Origin: CAYMND01 sp964465065
GTDB taxonomy: Bacteria > Acidobacteriota > Aminicenantia > UBA2199
Direction of reading: 5' to 3'
Assembly (NCBI GenBank): GCA_964465065.1
Contig: CAYXHZ010000006.1
Span: 23,921-87,920, forward strand
DNA: 64,000 nucleotides
This document shows, one piece after another, positions 16,114 through 24,355 of the stretch; position 1 is the stretch's first letter, and each line of letters starts with the position of its first letter. A program made the translations under genes and the position numbers. The notes under the pieces were generated by a model, which did not search any database, was not told the DNA's origin, and was given only the letters and a program-made list of their open reading frames with translations.

Positions 16114-18954
16114 ATGCAGTCACGCTTCTGGCTGAAACCGTTGCTTATCGCCCAAATGCTGTTTTCCATCACCCTATCGGCCCAAATCCGCCTAGCTCTG
16201 CTTCCGGTCGACACTCCGACCGCTCTGCCGGCGGTCAACTCCGACATACTGATCCTGCGGGAACTGAGTTGGCAGACGGCCATCGGCTCCGATCCCAGCC
16301 CCATCTCCGCCGGATCGCAACCGCTTCTGCTGCGTCTCCGCTTTCCCGACGAGGGCGTGACCATCGGTGACAGCGAACTCGATCGGCTGGAGATCTTCCT
16401 ACAGCAAAACCCGGCCATCGACGCCATCATTCTCGATCTGGGCACCTTTAAACCGGCCAGCGACCAGATGAATTACCTGCTCAAGCGGATTTCCAGCCTG
16501 ATCAAAGGGGTCAAGACGGATTTTAAAATCGGCCTGGAGGCCGATGACCTGGATTCGCTGCTGGAAGCGATCGTCACCCAGAAACTGAGTTCCTACCTCG
16601 ATGCCCTGGTCGTGTCATCGGCCGACAACGCCCTGCAGGAAAAGATCATGACCCGCCTGCCCGAGCTCAAGCTCTGGGAGCGCCTGAGCCCCAATCCGGG
16701 CACAGATACGGAAACCGCCCGGCTGATCACGCGTCTGCTCAACCGGCCGCTGTTCATGACCAACACCACTTCCCTCTACCTGTGCGAAAGTCCGGCCAGC
16801 GCCGAATGCCTGCATACCCTGGACCGACTGATGCCCTACCTGAGCATGGGACTCATCGACCACATGGAAGTCGTCAACCTGCAGGAAGAAAAGGGCAGCG
16901 TCCGACCGTTGCCGCTCTACTACAAGCACGACGGCGTGTCGCCGGTGATCATGGCCGTCATCGACCAGGCCGGGAAAAAATCGATCCAGCTGACCCCCGG
17001 AGTCTACGAAAACGCCCTGGTCACCGACCTGCAGACCGGAGCGCAGAACCGCGAGAAGATCGGCCGGCACAGCCGCAGCTTCAGGATCCAGCTGAATCCC
17101 TCCATATATGTCATCGAATTGAGCCCCCGCGATGAGCTCAAACGCCAGGTCATCGAGGTCGGCGTCAATTCCGAACGCCAGTTGAGCGCCGAGGAAATCG
17201 TCGCCAAGGCCCGTGCCTGGATGACCATGCAGAGCCGTCGGCTGCACTGCTTCATTGCCGATATGAGCGTCAACTACAGCCTCACCGTCGGCAACCTCAA
17301 CGAAACCTTCGATCTGCTCATCCGCGGACCGTACTTCAGCTCCCGCGGCGAACCGGCCGATTGGGTGCAACAGGATTTTTTTCTCAACCGTATCAAATGG
17401 AAATCGAAGAAAATACCCAAAATTCCGCTGCTGCAACCCGAGAAGGTCAGCGTCGTCCCCCTGGAAATCGAACTCAGCGAACTCTACCAGTACCAGCGCA
17501 GCCATGACGAAACCCTTGCCGGGACAGCGGTCTACGTCATCCATTTCAAACCCGGACCGGGCCTGAAGGATCAAAGCGCCTACGAAGGCCGCCTGTGGAT
17601 CAGCAAAAAGGACGGCGCCATCCTGCAGAAGGAACTGAACCAGCTCAACCTCAAAGGCGAAGTGCTCTCCAACGTCGAGACGCAAACCATCAGTCCCATG
17701 GGCAGCGACGGAGAAATCTGCCTGCCGACAAGGCTGGTGGGCCACCAGATTTTCAACATCGCCGGTACGCTCACCCACATCGAGAAACTGATCGAATACG
17801 ACAATATCCGCATCAATCCCGTGGATTTCACCGCCCAGCGCCAGGCGGCCCGCGATTCGGACGCCCGCATGGTACGGGACACCGACCGAGGCCTGCGTTA
17901 CCTGGTCAAGGACAGCCAGAGCGGCGAACGCACCGTGGAATGGCAGCAGAGCAAAACGCAGACCGCCGCCATTTTCGGGAGCTTTTACGACAGTTCCTAC
18001 GAATTTCCGGTGCCGCTGGCCGGCATCAATTACCTCAATTTCGACCTCGGTGGCCGTGGCAAGGGCCGCCAGACCAACATTTTTTTCGCCGGAGCCATGC
18101 TGCTGGCCAACTACACCGATCCGTCGCTGTTCGGCAGCGGTATCAGTTTCAACGCCAACCTCAACGGCATCGCCTTCGCATCGCGGAACAAAATCTACCG
18201 CAACCTGGACCTGAGCCCCGGCGAGACCATCAAGGACCAGTCCTTCAAGAGTTTCATCAGTTTCGGCTTTTCACTGACCCGCAACGTCAAGCTGACCGCC
18301 GTCCTTGGCGCGGATTATTACATGTACAGCCGCCACAAGGAAGACACCAACCCGGAGTTCATCCTGCCCCGCGACAATCTGACCGGCAGCATCCGTCTCA
18401 AGCTGGACGCCAGTTTCAAGGGTTTCACCCTGTCCTGCTGGGCCGATTACGGCCGGCGCAGCGATTGGGGTTTCTGGGGTCTGCCCGAAAACGACGATTA
18501 CCTGGCCAGCCAGAAAGGCTTTTACCGCTTTCGGGTCATCGCCGCCAAGGACTTCCACCTGTCCCTGTTCCGCAAGATCCAGACCAAGTTCACCTGGCTG
18601 GACAGCTACCGCGTGGACCGCTTCAGCGCCTACAAGTTCGGCTTTTTCAGCGAGCTGCGCGTCAGCGGCTTCAACTCCGGAACCATTCGCGCCGAACGGG
18701 CGCTGATGTTCAATCTGGCATACAGCTATCAATTGAGCCAGCATTTCGGGCTGGAATTCAAGTACGATTCCGTTCTGGCCAGCAACAGCAGCGAAGAGAT
18801 GAGCCGGCAATATTTTTCAGGCATAGCCGCCGCCGCCAGTACCGCCCTGCCCTTCTGGGACAACATGCTGGTCAAGTTAGAAGCCGGACTGCCGGTGGTC
18901 AGCCACGGCGTCAAAGGCTTTGTTCTCTACCTGATGCTGCTCAAGATGTTCTGA
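16114..18954 (+). CDS. Large secreted/outer-membrane protein of unknown family
   Basis: I do not recognise the family. The 946-residue product has a signal peptide (PLLIAQMLFSITLSAQ). Residues about 20-200 look like an alpha/beta domain (LLLRLRFPDEGVTIGDSEL, IDAIILDLGTFKPASDQ, KLSSYLDALVVSSAD) suggestive of a TIM-barrel or glycosidase-like fold. A middle region (about 360-620) is beta-rich with a YEGRLWISKKDGAILQKELN motif reminiscent of outer-membrane lipoprotein-sorting (LolA/LolB-like) folds. The last 280 residues resemble a transmembrane beta-barrel, with alternating aromatic strands and a terminal Phe in VLYLMLLKMF, a typical BAM signal. Its stop lies 3 bases from that of the convergent gene. 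A surface sugar- or lipid-related role is only a guess. Confidence 0.75.
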   Translation: MQSRFWLKPLLIAQMLFSITLSAQIRLALLPVDTPTALPAVNSDILILRELSWQTAIGSDPSPISAGSQPLLLRLRFPDEGVTIGDSELDRLEIFLQQNPAIDAIILDLGTFKPASDQMNYLLKRISSLIKGVKTDFKIGLEADDLDSLLEAIVTQKLSSYLDALVVSSADNALQEKIMTRLPELKLWERLSPNPGTDTETARLITRLLNRPLFMTNTTSLYLCESPASAECLHTLDRLMPYLSMGLIDHMEVVNLQEEKGSVRPLPLYYKHDGVSPVIMAVIDQAGKKSIQLTPGVYENALVTDLQTGAQNREKIGRHSRSFRIQLNPSIYVIELSPRDELKRQVIEVGVNSERQLSAEEIVAKARAWMTMQSRRLHCFIADMSVNYSLTVGNLNETFDLLIRGPYFSSRGEPADWVQQDFFLNRIKWKSKKIPKIPLLQPEKVSVVPLEIELSELYQYQRSHDETLAGTAVYVIHFKPGPGLKDQSAYEGRLWISKKDGAILQKELNQLNLKGEVLSNVETQTISPMGSDGEICLPTRLVGHQIFNIAGTLTHIEKLIEYDNIRINPVDFTAQRQAARDSDARMVRDTDRGLRYLVKDSQSGERTVEWQQSKTQTAAIFGSFYDSSYEFPVPLAGINYLNFDLGGRGKGRQTNIFFAGAMLLANYTDPSLFGSGISFNANLNGIAFASRNKIYRNLDLSPGETIKDQSFKSFISFGFSLTRNVKLTAVLGADYYMYSRHKEDTNPEFILPRDNLTGSIRLKLDASFKGFTLSCWADYGRRSDWGFWGLPENDDYLASQKGFYRFRVIAAKDFHLSLFRKIQTKFTWLDSYRVDRFSAYKFGFFSELRVSGFNSGTIRAERALMFNLAYSYQLSQHFGLEFKYDSVLASNSSEEMSRQYFSGIAAAASTALPFWDNMLVKLEAGLPVVSHGVKGFVLYLMLLKMF

Positions 18955-18957
18955 GTT

Positions 18958-19971
18958 TCAGTTTTTACCGGCCGGCAAACGGAGCTTCTCCAGAAAAGCG
19001 GCCTCCACCCACCATATCGACGGGTTACCGTTGGGAACCGTTGTCCGCATGCGGCGCAGATATGAAAAGTCGATGCGTTCGGGCGTCTGCGCCGGCAGGC
19101 GCGGCGACATGAAAAACAGATACTTCCCGTCCGGGGAAAGGCTGGCCGAATGCTCTTCGTTGTCGGCGGTGTTGATCAGCGGTCCCAGGTTGACCGGTTC
19201 GCTCCAGCTGTCATCGGAGTTATGGAAAACAACGTAATAATCCACCCCGTTCGGATTGGCTTTATGTCCGTAGATCGGAACGATAGCCAAACGGTCGTCG
19301 GGCGAGAAATAGGCATTGTACCGGGCCTTGCCGGCGTTGATCTGCTCCGGCAGACGTTCGGGCTGGCTGTAACCGCCGTTTATGAATCGGCTGCGGTAGA
19401 TGCACTCCCCGCCCCCCTCCTTCTCCGGTCCGGTGAAATACAGGGTGCCGTCGCGGGTGGTGCTGGGGAAAAATTCTCCTCCGGCTGTGTTGACCGGAGC
19501 GCCGAGGTTGCGCGCCTGTCCCCAGCCCGAACCGCTGCGTTCCATGACCCAGATGTCTTCGTCACGCTCGGCGAAGACCTTTCCGGGAGCCGGCAGATTG
19601 GAGGCGAAGAAGAACTTCTGCCCGTCAGGAGAAATATGCGGCTCGATGTAATGAATCCCCGGCTTGTCCAGCCCCGCCACAACTTCCGGTTCGCCCCAGC
19701 GCCCGTTCTCGAAACGGCAACCGACGATGTAACTCAACTTGTACTGTCCGACGATGACCACGAAATACAGTTCGCGGCCGTCGGGGCTCATGGTGAAATC
19801 CCGGGTGTGCAGGCCGGTGTTGACAATGCCCGGGGCAAACAGGACCGGTACCTGGCCGGGAGGGGTCTGGCCCAGATAGGGGATCGGCTCGTCCGGACTT
19901 GAGCCGGCAGCCGGCCAGGACGTATTGAGACACAGCAGAAACGAAAACAACACGGCAAATAAACGGATCAT
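18958..19971 (-). CDS. Exported PD40/TolB-like beta-propeller protein
   Basis: The 337-residue product has a signal peptide (MIRLFAVLFSFLLCLNTSWPAAG). It carries several PD40/WD40-like blades with the cores TMSPDGRELYFVV, HISPDGQKFFFAS, STTRDGTLYFTG, YFSPDDRLAIVP and SLSPDGKYLFFMS, predicting a six-bladed propeller. Such proteins are common in peptidase-rich Acidobacteriota-type genomes and usually act as binding scaffolds; no enzyme motif is visible. The ATG at 19971 is selected because AAGGAG lies nine bases upstream and a signal peptide starts there; earlier in-frame codons add a charged non-signal extension. It diverges from the radical SAM gene. Confidence 0.85.
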   Translation of the reverse strand: MIRLFAVLFSFLLCLNTSWPAAGSSPDEPIPYLGQTPPGQVPVLFAPGIVNTGLHTRDFTMSPDGRELYFVVIVGQYKLSYIVGCRFENGRWGEPEVVAGLDKPGIHYIEPHISPDGQKFFFASNLPAPGKVFAERDEDIWVMERSGSGWGQARNLGAPVNTAGGEFFPSTTRDGTLYFTGPEKEGGGECIYRSRFINGGYSQPERLPEQINAGKARYNAYFSPDDRLAIVPIYGHKANPNGVDYYVVFHNSDDSWSEPVNLGPLINTADNEEHSASLSPDGKYLFFMSPRLPAQTPERIDFSYLRRMRTTVPNGNPSIWWVEAAFLEKLRLPAGKN

Positions 19972-20081
19972 TTCTTCACTCCTTGCTTGCCTGCACGGTA
20001 AACGCGGCCGATAGCGGATTTCCTCAATCCATCCTGCCTGCAATCAGCAAAAAAATCAAGACCGTAATCGTTTGGAGGCTG

Positions 20082-20090
20082 TGCTATAAT
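20082..20090 (+). promoter_or_regulatory. Extended -10 promoter of the radical SAM gene, leaderless type
   Basis: TGCTATAAT, a perfect extended -10 element, ends 5 bases before the ATG at 20096. No good -35 box is present. The GGAGG at 20074-20078 lies upstream of the -10 box and would not be in the transcript. Confidence 0.7.
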
Positions 20091-20095
20091 GGACA

Positions 20096-21070
20096 ATGGA
20101 CAGTTCAATCGCATATTACCGCCGTCTCTGGAAAATCTACCGCAGTTACAAGCGCCGGGACACGACTGTGGCCACCCTGCCGCTGCGCATGTGGGTGGAA
20201 CTCTGTTCCGACTGCAATCTGCGCTGCGTCATGTGCCCAAACAAAGAACTGGCCGCCAAACAACGCGGCATGATGGATCCGGAACTGTTTTTTCGCATCG
20301 TCGATCAGGCCGCCGAGTTCGTCCACGAGATGGCCCTGCACCACCGCGGCGAATCGCTGCTGCACCCCCGTGCCGGCGAACTGATCCGTTACGCCGCCCA
20401 ACGTATCCCGGTGACCAAATTGCACACCAACGGCACCCAGCTCAACGAGCGGATCTGCGCCGAGCTGGTTGATTCAGGTCTGACGCGCATCTCCTTCAGC
20501 TTCGACGGTTTCAACAAGGAAGATTACGAAAAAATCCGCGTCGGTGCCGATTACGCTGCCACCGTCGCCAACATCAAAACCCTGCTGCGCATCCGCCGCG
20601 AGAGACACAGCACCAGACCGATCGTCGCCATCGAGGTGATCAAGCTGAACGAATCGCAACTGGAGGCGGATAAACTGGCCCAGTTCAAGGCCATGTTCGG
20701 CGAAATCGGTCTCGACCAGTTCATCATCAAAAAACCGCACAACTGGGCCGGCCACCTGGACATCGGCCACAACCAGAATCAATACGCGCCCTGCACCTTC
20801 CTCTGGAACGCCCTGCTGGTTTTCTGGAACGGCGACGTGTCCCCCTGCGCCCAGGATTTTTTCGCCAGCTACACTCTGGGCAATGTCGGCCGGAACAGCT
20901 TGAAAGAGATCTGGAACGGTCCCGAGCAGCGCCGCCTGCGCCAGGCTCTTTCCGAACGCCGCTACCAGGAATTCACCGCCTGCCGGAACTGCGACCGTCT
21001 CTGGCGCGACACCTTCCTGGGTATTCCCCGCGAGTACCTGCGCCAATTCCTGTTCCGGCGCATGCCCTAG
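20096..21070 (+). CDS. Radical SAM protein with SPASM-type C-terminus
   Basis: Uses a [4Fe-4S] cluster and S-adenosylmethionine for radical chemistry. The 324-residue product has the cluster motif CNLRCVMC near residue 42, a Gly-rich SAM region (HHRGESLLHP), KLHTNGTQL and SFSFDGFNKEDYEKIR. The C-terminal Cys set (YAPCTF, GDVSPCAQDF, FTACRNCDRLW) resembles a SPASM/twitch auxiliary-cluster domain. The substrate is unknown: SPASM enzymes modify peptides or act on sugars, but no precursor peptide is evident next door. The gene appears leaderless (ATG 5 bases after TATAAT). Its stop is one base from that of the convergent cyclophilin gene. Confidence 0.9.
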   Translation: MDSSIAYYRRLWKIYRSYKRRDTTVATLPLRMWVELCSDCNLRCVMCPNKELAAKQRGMMDPELFFRIVDQAAEFVHEMALHHRGESLLHPRAGELIRYAAQRIPVTKLHTNGTQLNERICAELVDSGLTRISFSFDGFNKEDYEKIRVGADYAATVANIKTLLRIRRERHSTRPIVAIEVIKLNESQLEADKLAQFKAMFGEIGLDQFIIKKPHNWAGHLDIGHNQNQYAPCTFLWNALLVFWNGDVSPCAQDFFASYTLGNVGRNSLKEIWNGPEQRRLRQALSERRYQEFTACRNCDRLWRDTFLGIPREYLRQFLFRRMP

Positions 21071-21071
21071 T

Positions 21072-21647
21072 TCAGCGTTTCCGTCTGATGGAATGAATGG
21101 TCACCGGTTTGCGCAAGGTCTGACCGTCGGCCGGCATACTTTGAATGGCGCACACCACGTCCATGCCGCGGATGACTTTACCGAAAACGGCGAATCCCTG
21201 TCCATCGGGGTTGCGCCGACCGGCGAAATCCAGCTCGGGCTGGTCGTGGATGCAGATGAAGAAACTGCCCTGGGCCGAATCGGGCGCGCCACGGGCCATG
21301 GACAGCGCGCCGTCGCAGTGCCGCAGGCCGGTTTGATCGGTTCTCTCCAGACGGATTGGCGGCAAACAGCGCTCATCCGCCGGGCCGTCGGCCTGGACCA
21401 CTTCGATTTTGACCCGGTCGTTCGGTTGGTTGTCGGGACGGACCACCCGGAAGAAACTGCACTTTTCATACATCCCGGCGTCGAGATAGGCCAGAAAGTT
21501 GGCCACCGTCAACGGTGCCTTGTCCGGATACAATTCGGCTTCGATATCCCCCATGGAGCAGTGCATGACCACCCTGAGCGCCGCTGTCTCGGACAGGAGC
21601 CCCAACGGCAGCGCCAGGCAGATCAGCAGCCGGAAGAAACTTCTCAT
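21072..21647 (-). CDS. Cyclophilin-type peptidyl-prolyl isomerase, exported
   Basis: Catalyses cis-trans isomerisation of X-Pro bonds, here probably in the periplasm. The 191-residue product has a signal peptide (FRLLICLALPLGLLSETAA) and the cyclophilin fold markers MGDIEAELYPDKAPLTVANF, FFRVV, GALSMARGAPDSAQGSFFI and GFAVFGKVIRGMDVV. The ATG overlaps the stop of the methyltransferase gene by 4 bases (ATGA), so the two are cotranscribed and translationally coupled. The stretch around residues 75-100 (DGPADERCLPPIRLERTDQ) replaces the usual loop and includes a Cys. Confidence in the family is high; the client proteins are unknown. Confidence 0.92.
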   Translation of the reverse strand: MRSFFRLLICLALPLGLLSETAALRVVMHCSMGDIEAELYPDKAPLTVANFLAYLDAGMYEKCSFFRVVRPDNQPNDRVKIEVVQADGPADERCLPPIRLERTDQTGLRHCDGALSMARGAPDSAQGSFFICIHDQPELDFAGRRNPDGQGFAVFGKVIRGMDVVCAIQSMPADGQTLRKPVTIHSIRRKR

Positions 21648-22459
21648 GACGCACCTCTATCCACAGTCACCCCCTTGCGGGCGATGAGCAAGGTGGCGTA
21701 GCCTGTTTTGCAAAACAGCAGCCGGTCCAGGCGGGTGAACAGGTAGAGCAGGGGATAAATAAGATATCGATAAAGCCGCATCAGGAACGGATTTTTATCC
21801 AAGGCCGACGCCGATGTCGGCGATATGGCGCCGCTGTGCAGATGCGAGCTTCGGATCCGGTTCTTTCTGGTGAACAGAACGTTGAGCGTCATCTCCACCA
21901 TCTCGACGAAGAATTTGGCGTAGGTTCCTTGGTATTCCGTTTTCAGCCCCTGCTCTCCGGCCAAAAGTGCCAATTGCGCCAGGCTGTAGCCCTCACGTTT
22001 GTGACCGTAGATTTCGGGAGTCAGACCGAAGCGGTTTTTAAGCTTGTTGAACAGGAAAAAACCGCCCGAAATCGGCGTGGAAATGGCCAGCCGCCCCCCC
22101 GGGCGCAGCAGGCGGGCCGTTTCCGCCAGCAGGGCGCGGTCGTCGTCGACATGCTCCAGAGTATCGAGCAGCAAGACATCGTCAAAGCTGCCGGAGGCGA
22201 AGGGCAACCGGGCGCAGGCGCACTGGACCAGATCGCGCCCCAGCACCGCTCGGGCCTCGGGCAGATTGGCGAAATCGACATCGGTATGCACCCAGTTGCC
22301 GGCACCGTTCTTGAGCTGCGCCGACACGACGCCCTGGGCGCAGCCGATGTCCAGCACCCGCCGGCCGGACAGGTCCATCCGGGACCGGATGATGCGCACC
22401 TTTTCCTTCTTCATGAAGCTGATCGTATACAGACGCCATTGCCAGGATTTCTTATCCAT
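21644..22459 (-). CDS. Class I SAM-dependent methyltransferase
   Basis: The 271-residue product has motif I VLDIGCAQGVVSAQL near residue 33, HTDVDFANLPEA (motif II), FDDVLLLDTLEHVDDD (motif III/IV) and LLRPGGRLAISTP, a Methyltransf_11 pattern. The C-terminal third is hydrophobic (LYRYLIYPLLYLFTRLDRLL), suggesting membrane association and a lipid, quinone or glycan substrate. The ATG at 22459 lies 6 bases after a -10 box of a consensus promoter and has no Shine-Dalgarno, so the mRNA is probably leaderless. The frame is open further upstream, but that region is the promoter. It is coupled to the downstream cyclophilin gene. The substrate cannot be told from sequence. Confidence 0.88.
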   Translation of the reverse strand: MDKKSWQWRLYTISFMKKEKVRIIRSRMDLSGRRVLDIGCAQGVVSAQLKNGAGNWVHTDVDFANLPEARAVLGRDLVQCACARLPFASGSFDDVLLLDTLEHVDDDRALLAETARLLRPGGRLAISTPISGGFFLFNKLKNRFGLTPEIYGHKREGYSLAQLALLAGEQGLKTEYQGTYAKFFVEMVEMTLNVLFTRKNRIRSSHLHSGAISPTSASALDKNPFLMRLYRYLIYPLLYLFTRLDRLLFCKTGYATLLIARKGVTVDRGAS

Positions 22460-22465
22460 GAGGCC

Positions 22466-22494
22466 AACATAGCGGGAATTTTCACCTTTGTCAA
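22466..22494 (-). promoter_or_regulatory. Consensus promoter of the methyltransferase gene, leaderless type
   Basis: TTGACA (22494-22489), 17 bases, TATGTT (22471-22466) on the minus strand, then 6 bases to the ATG at 22459. Confidence 0.75.
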
Positions 22495-22516
22495 CCTTTC
22501 TGTCCGCGCCTGTTTT

Positions 22517-22545
22517 TTGACAAAGACGACGAAAGGGCCTATCAT
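22517..22545 (+). promoter_or_regulatory. Consensus promoter of the Met-rich protein gene
   Basis: TTGACA (22517-22522), 17 bases, TATCAT (22540-22545). Predicted start near 22552, giving a leader of about 35 bases with AAGGAG at 22575-22580. It diverges from the leaderless methyltransferase promoter 22 bases away. Confidence 0.8.
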
Positions 22546-22587
22546 TAACCCATATTCCGGAATAAAGCAAAGTTAAGGAGAAACAAT

Positions 22588-23283
22588 ATGAAAAAAACCC
22601 TGATCGTAATTGCCGTCATCCTGTTTTCGAGCCTGATGATCCAGGCCGATGTCTGCATCAAACAGAAGACCGAAGCCCCGGCCATGATGGGCCAGCCGGC
22701 CAAATCCGAAACCGTCCAGCAATGGCTCGGCGACGGTAAGATGGCCACCGTCGGCGGCGCCCAGGGCGTCGTCATCGACCTGACCGCCAAAAAGATGCTG
22801 ATGATCGACAATACCGCCAAAACCTACGTGGAGGCGTCCATTCCCGTCGATTTCGGCAAGCTGCTGCCCCCCGAGGCCGCACCGATGGTCGAGCAGATGA
22901 TGAAGAGCATGACCGTGACCGTCGAAAAGCTGGGTGCCACCAAGAAGGTGGCCGGCATCGACACCGTTTCCTACAAGGTGACCATGAACATGATGGGTAT
23001 GCAGATGCCGATGACCATGTGGGTGGCCGAAAAGCTGCCGTTCGACTGGAAGAAGTATCAGGAGGTCTACGGCCAGATGATGCAGATCATGATGAAGGGC
23101 GGCGAGCAGGTGATGAAAGAGATGGCCAAGATTCAGGGCTATCCCCTGGCCACCGAGATGGAGGTCATGGGGATGAAGACCACCAGCGAAACCCTCGAAA
23201 TCCTGGCCAACGCCACCGCCCCGGCTGGCACCTACGCAGCCCCGGCCGGATACAAGAAAGTCGACAAGGTGAATATGAAATAA
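22588..23283 (+). CDS. Exported Met-rich protein, DUF4412-like
   Basis: The 231-residue product has a signal peptide (LIVIAVILFSSLMIQAD) and a beta-rich body with LTAKKMLMIDNTAKTYVE and KVAGIDTVSYKVTM, the pattern of DUF4412-type LolA/LolB-like periplasmic proteins. It is unusually rich in Met (about 28 of 231 residues), including seven Met in the 13-residue segment starting MNMMGMQ. A single Cys follows the signal region (ADVCIKQ). Metal binding or a hydrophobic-ligand groove is possible but unproven. It has a strong promoter and Shine-Dalgarno and is followed by a hairpin, so it is likely a highly expressed single gene. Confidence 0.8.
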   Translation: MKKTLIVIAVILFSSLMIQADVCIKQKTEAPAMMGQPAKSETVQQWLGDGKMATVGGAQGVVIDLTAKKMLMIDNTAKTYVEASIPVDFGKLLPPEAAPMVEQMMKSMTVTVEKLGATKKVAGIDTVSYKVTMNMMGMQMPMTMWVAEKLPFDWKKYQEVYGQMMQIMMKGGEQVMKEMAKIQGYPLATEMEVMGMKTTSETLEILANATAPAGTYAAPAGYKKVDKVNMK

Positions 23284-23301
23284 GCGCGAGTTTTACGCAC
23301 G

Positions 23302-23341
23302 ATCCGGCCGGCGGACAGCCGCAATCTCCCGCCGACCGGAT
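23302..23341 (+). terminator. Imperfect 13-bp inverted repeat, terminator or operator
   Basis: ATCCGGCCGGCGG (23302-23314) pairs with CCGCCGACCGGAT (23329-23341) with one mismatch and a 14-base loop. It follows the Met-rich gene by 18 bases and ends 2 bases before a TATCAT that could be the -10 box of the WYL regulator gene, so it could terminate the first gene or bind a regulator of the second. Confidence 0.5.
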
Positions 23342-23361
23342 TCTATCATCCCCCCGAAACC

Positions 23362-24294
23362 ATGCGCATAGACCGCCTGCTGGCCATCACCGTTTTGCTG
23401 CTCGGCCGTGACCGGGTCACCGCCGCCGAACTGGCCGAAAAGTTCGAAGTCTCCGTGCGCACCGTCTACCGTGACATCGAAGCCATGAGTATGGCCGGCA
23501 TTCCGGTTGTCCCCTATTCCGGCAACGGCGGCGGTTACAGCTTGATCGAAACCTACAAGCTCGACCGGCGCCTGCTCAAGACGGAAGACATCCGGGCCAT
23601 CATGTCCTCACTGTCCGGCCTGAACCGTACCCTGGGCGACCGGCACATGCAGAGCGCCCTGGACAAGATCGGCAGCCTGCTCCCCAGGGGTTCCGGCCCC
23701 CAGGCGCCTTCACTGTGCGAACAGCTGGTCATCGATCTGTTCCCCTGGAACCAGAATCCGGCCCAGGTCGACACCATCCGCACCGTTCACCAGGCCATCA
23801 GCGAGACCAGGCTGCTGCATTTCCATTACCAGAACAGCCATAACGAATCGGGACGACGGCGGGTCGAACCGATGACCCTGGTTTTCAAGGGCTACGGCTG
23901 GTACCTGTTCGCCTTCTGCACGACCCGCAACGACTTCCGTTTCTTCAAGCTCAGCCGCATGAGCGAACTCGCTATCGCCGCGGAAACCTTCGCACGCCGT
24001 CCGGCCGGCTATCAGTCCTACCTGCCGGAGAAAAAAAACAGCGGAAACAGTTACCAACTTGTCCTGGAATTCGCCGCCGAGATGGCCCCGTTTCTGGAAG
24101 ACAGCTTCCCCCAGGAACCCAAAGTGCCCCAGGAAAACGGAAGCATCCGCATCACCCTGACGGTCCCCCAGGACGATTGGGTACTGGGCATGATCCTCAG
24201 TTACGGACCTTACGTCCGTGTCATCGAACCGGATCGAATCCGCGACCAGGTCGTCAGCGCCGCCAAAAAAATACTCAGCGCCAATCAAACCTGA
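23362..24294 (+). CDS. WYL-domain transcriptional regulator (YafY/DeoR-type HTH)
   Basis: The 310-residue cytoplasmic protein has an N-terminal winged helix-turn-helix (LAEKFEVSVRTVYRDIEAMSM, residues about 20-45) with the usual IPVVPYSGNGGGYSL wing. A WYL domain follows around residues 140-215 (LHFHYQNSHNESGRRRVEPM, GYGWYLFAFCTTRNDFRFFK). The C-terminal WCX-like domain ends YGPYVRVIEPDRIRDQV. WYL domains bind nucleic-acid or nucleotide-like ligands. The gene has no clear Shine-Dalgarno; a TATCAT at 23344-23349 suggests a very short leader. The exported GyrI-like gene follows with its own ribosome site. Target genes are unknown; autoregulation through the inverted repeat just upstream is possible. 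Confidence 0.9.
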   Translation: MRIDRLLAITVLLLGRDRVTAAELAEKFEVSVRTVYRDIEAMSMAGIPVVPYSGNGGGYSLIETYKLDRRLLKTEDIRAIMSSLSGLNRTLGDRHMQSALDKIGSLLPRGSGPQAPSLCEQLVIDLFPWNQNPAQVDTIRTVHQAISETRLLHFHYQNSHNESGRRRVEPMTLVFKGYGWYLFAFCTTRNDFRFFKLSRMSELAIAAETFARRPAGYQSYLPEKKNSGNSYQLVLEFAAEMAPFLEDSFPQEPKVPQENGSIRITLTVPQDDWVLGMILSYGPYVRVIEPDRIRDQVVSAAKKILSANQT

Positions 24295-24355
24295 CGTCAC
24301 GCTGTCAGGGTACCCGTTTATACTTTGGCCATGACAATGACAAGGAGGCATGCAA

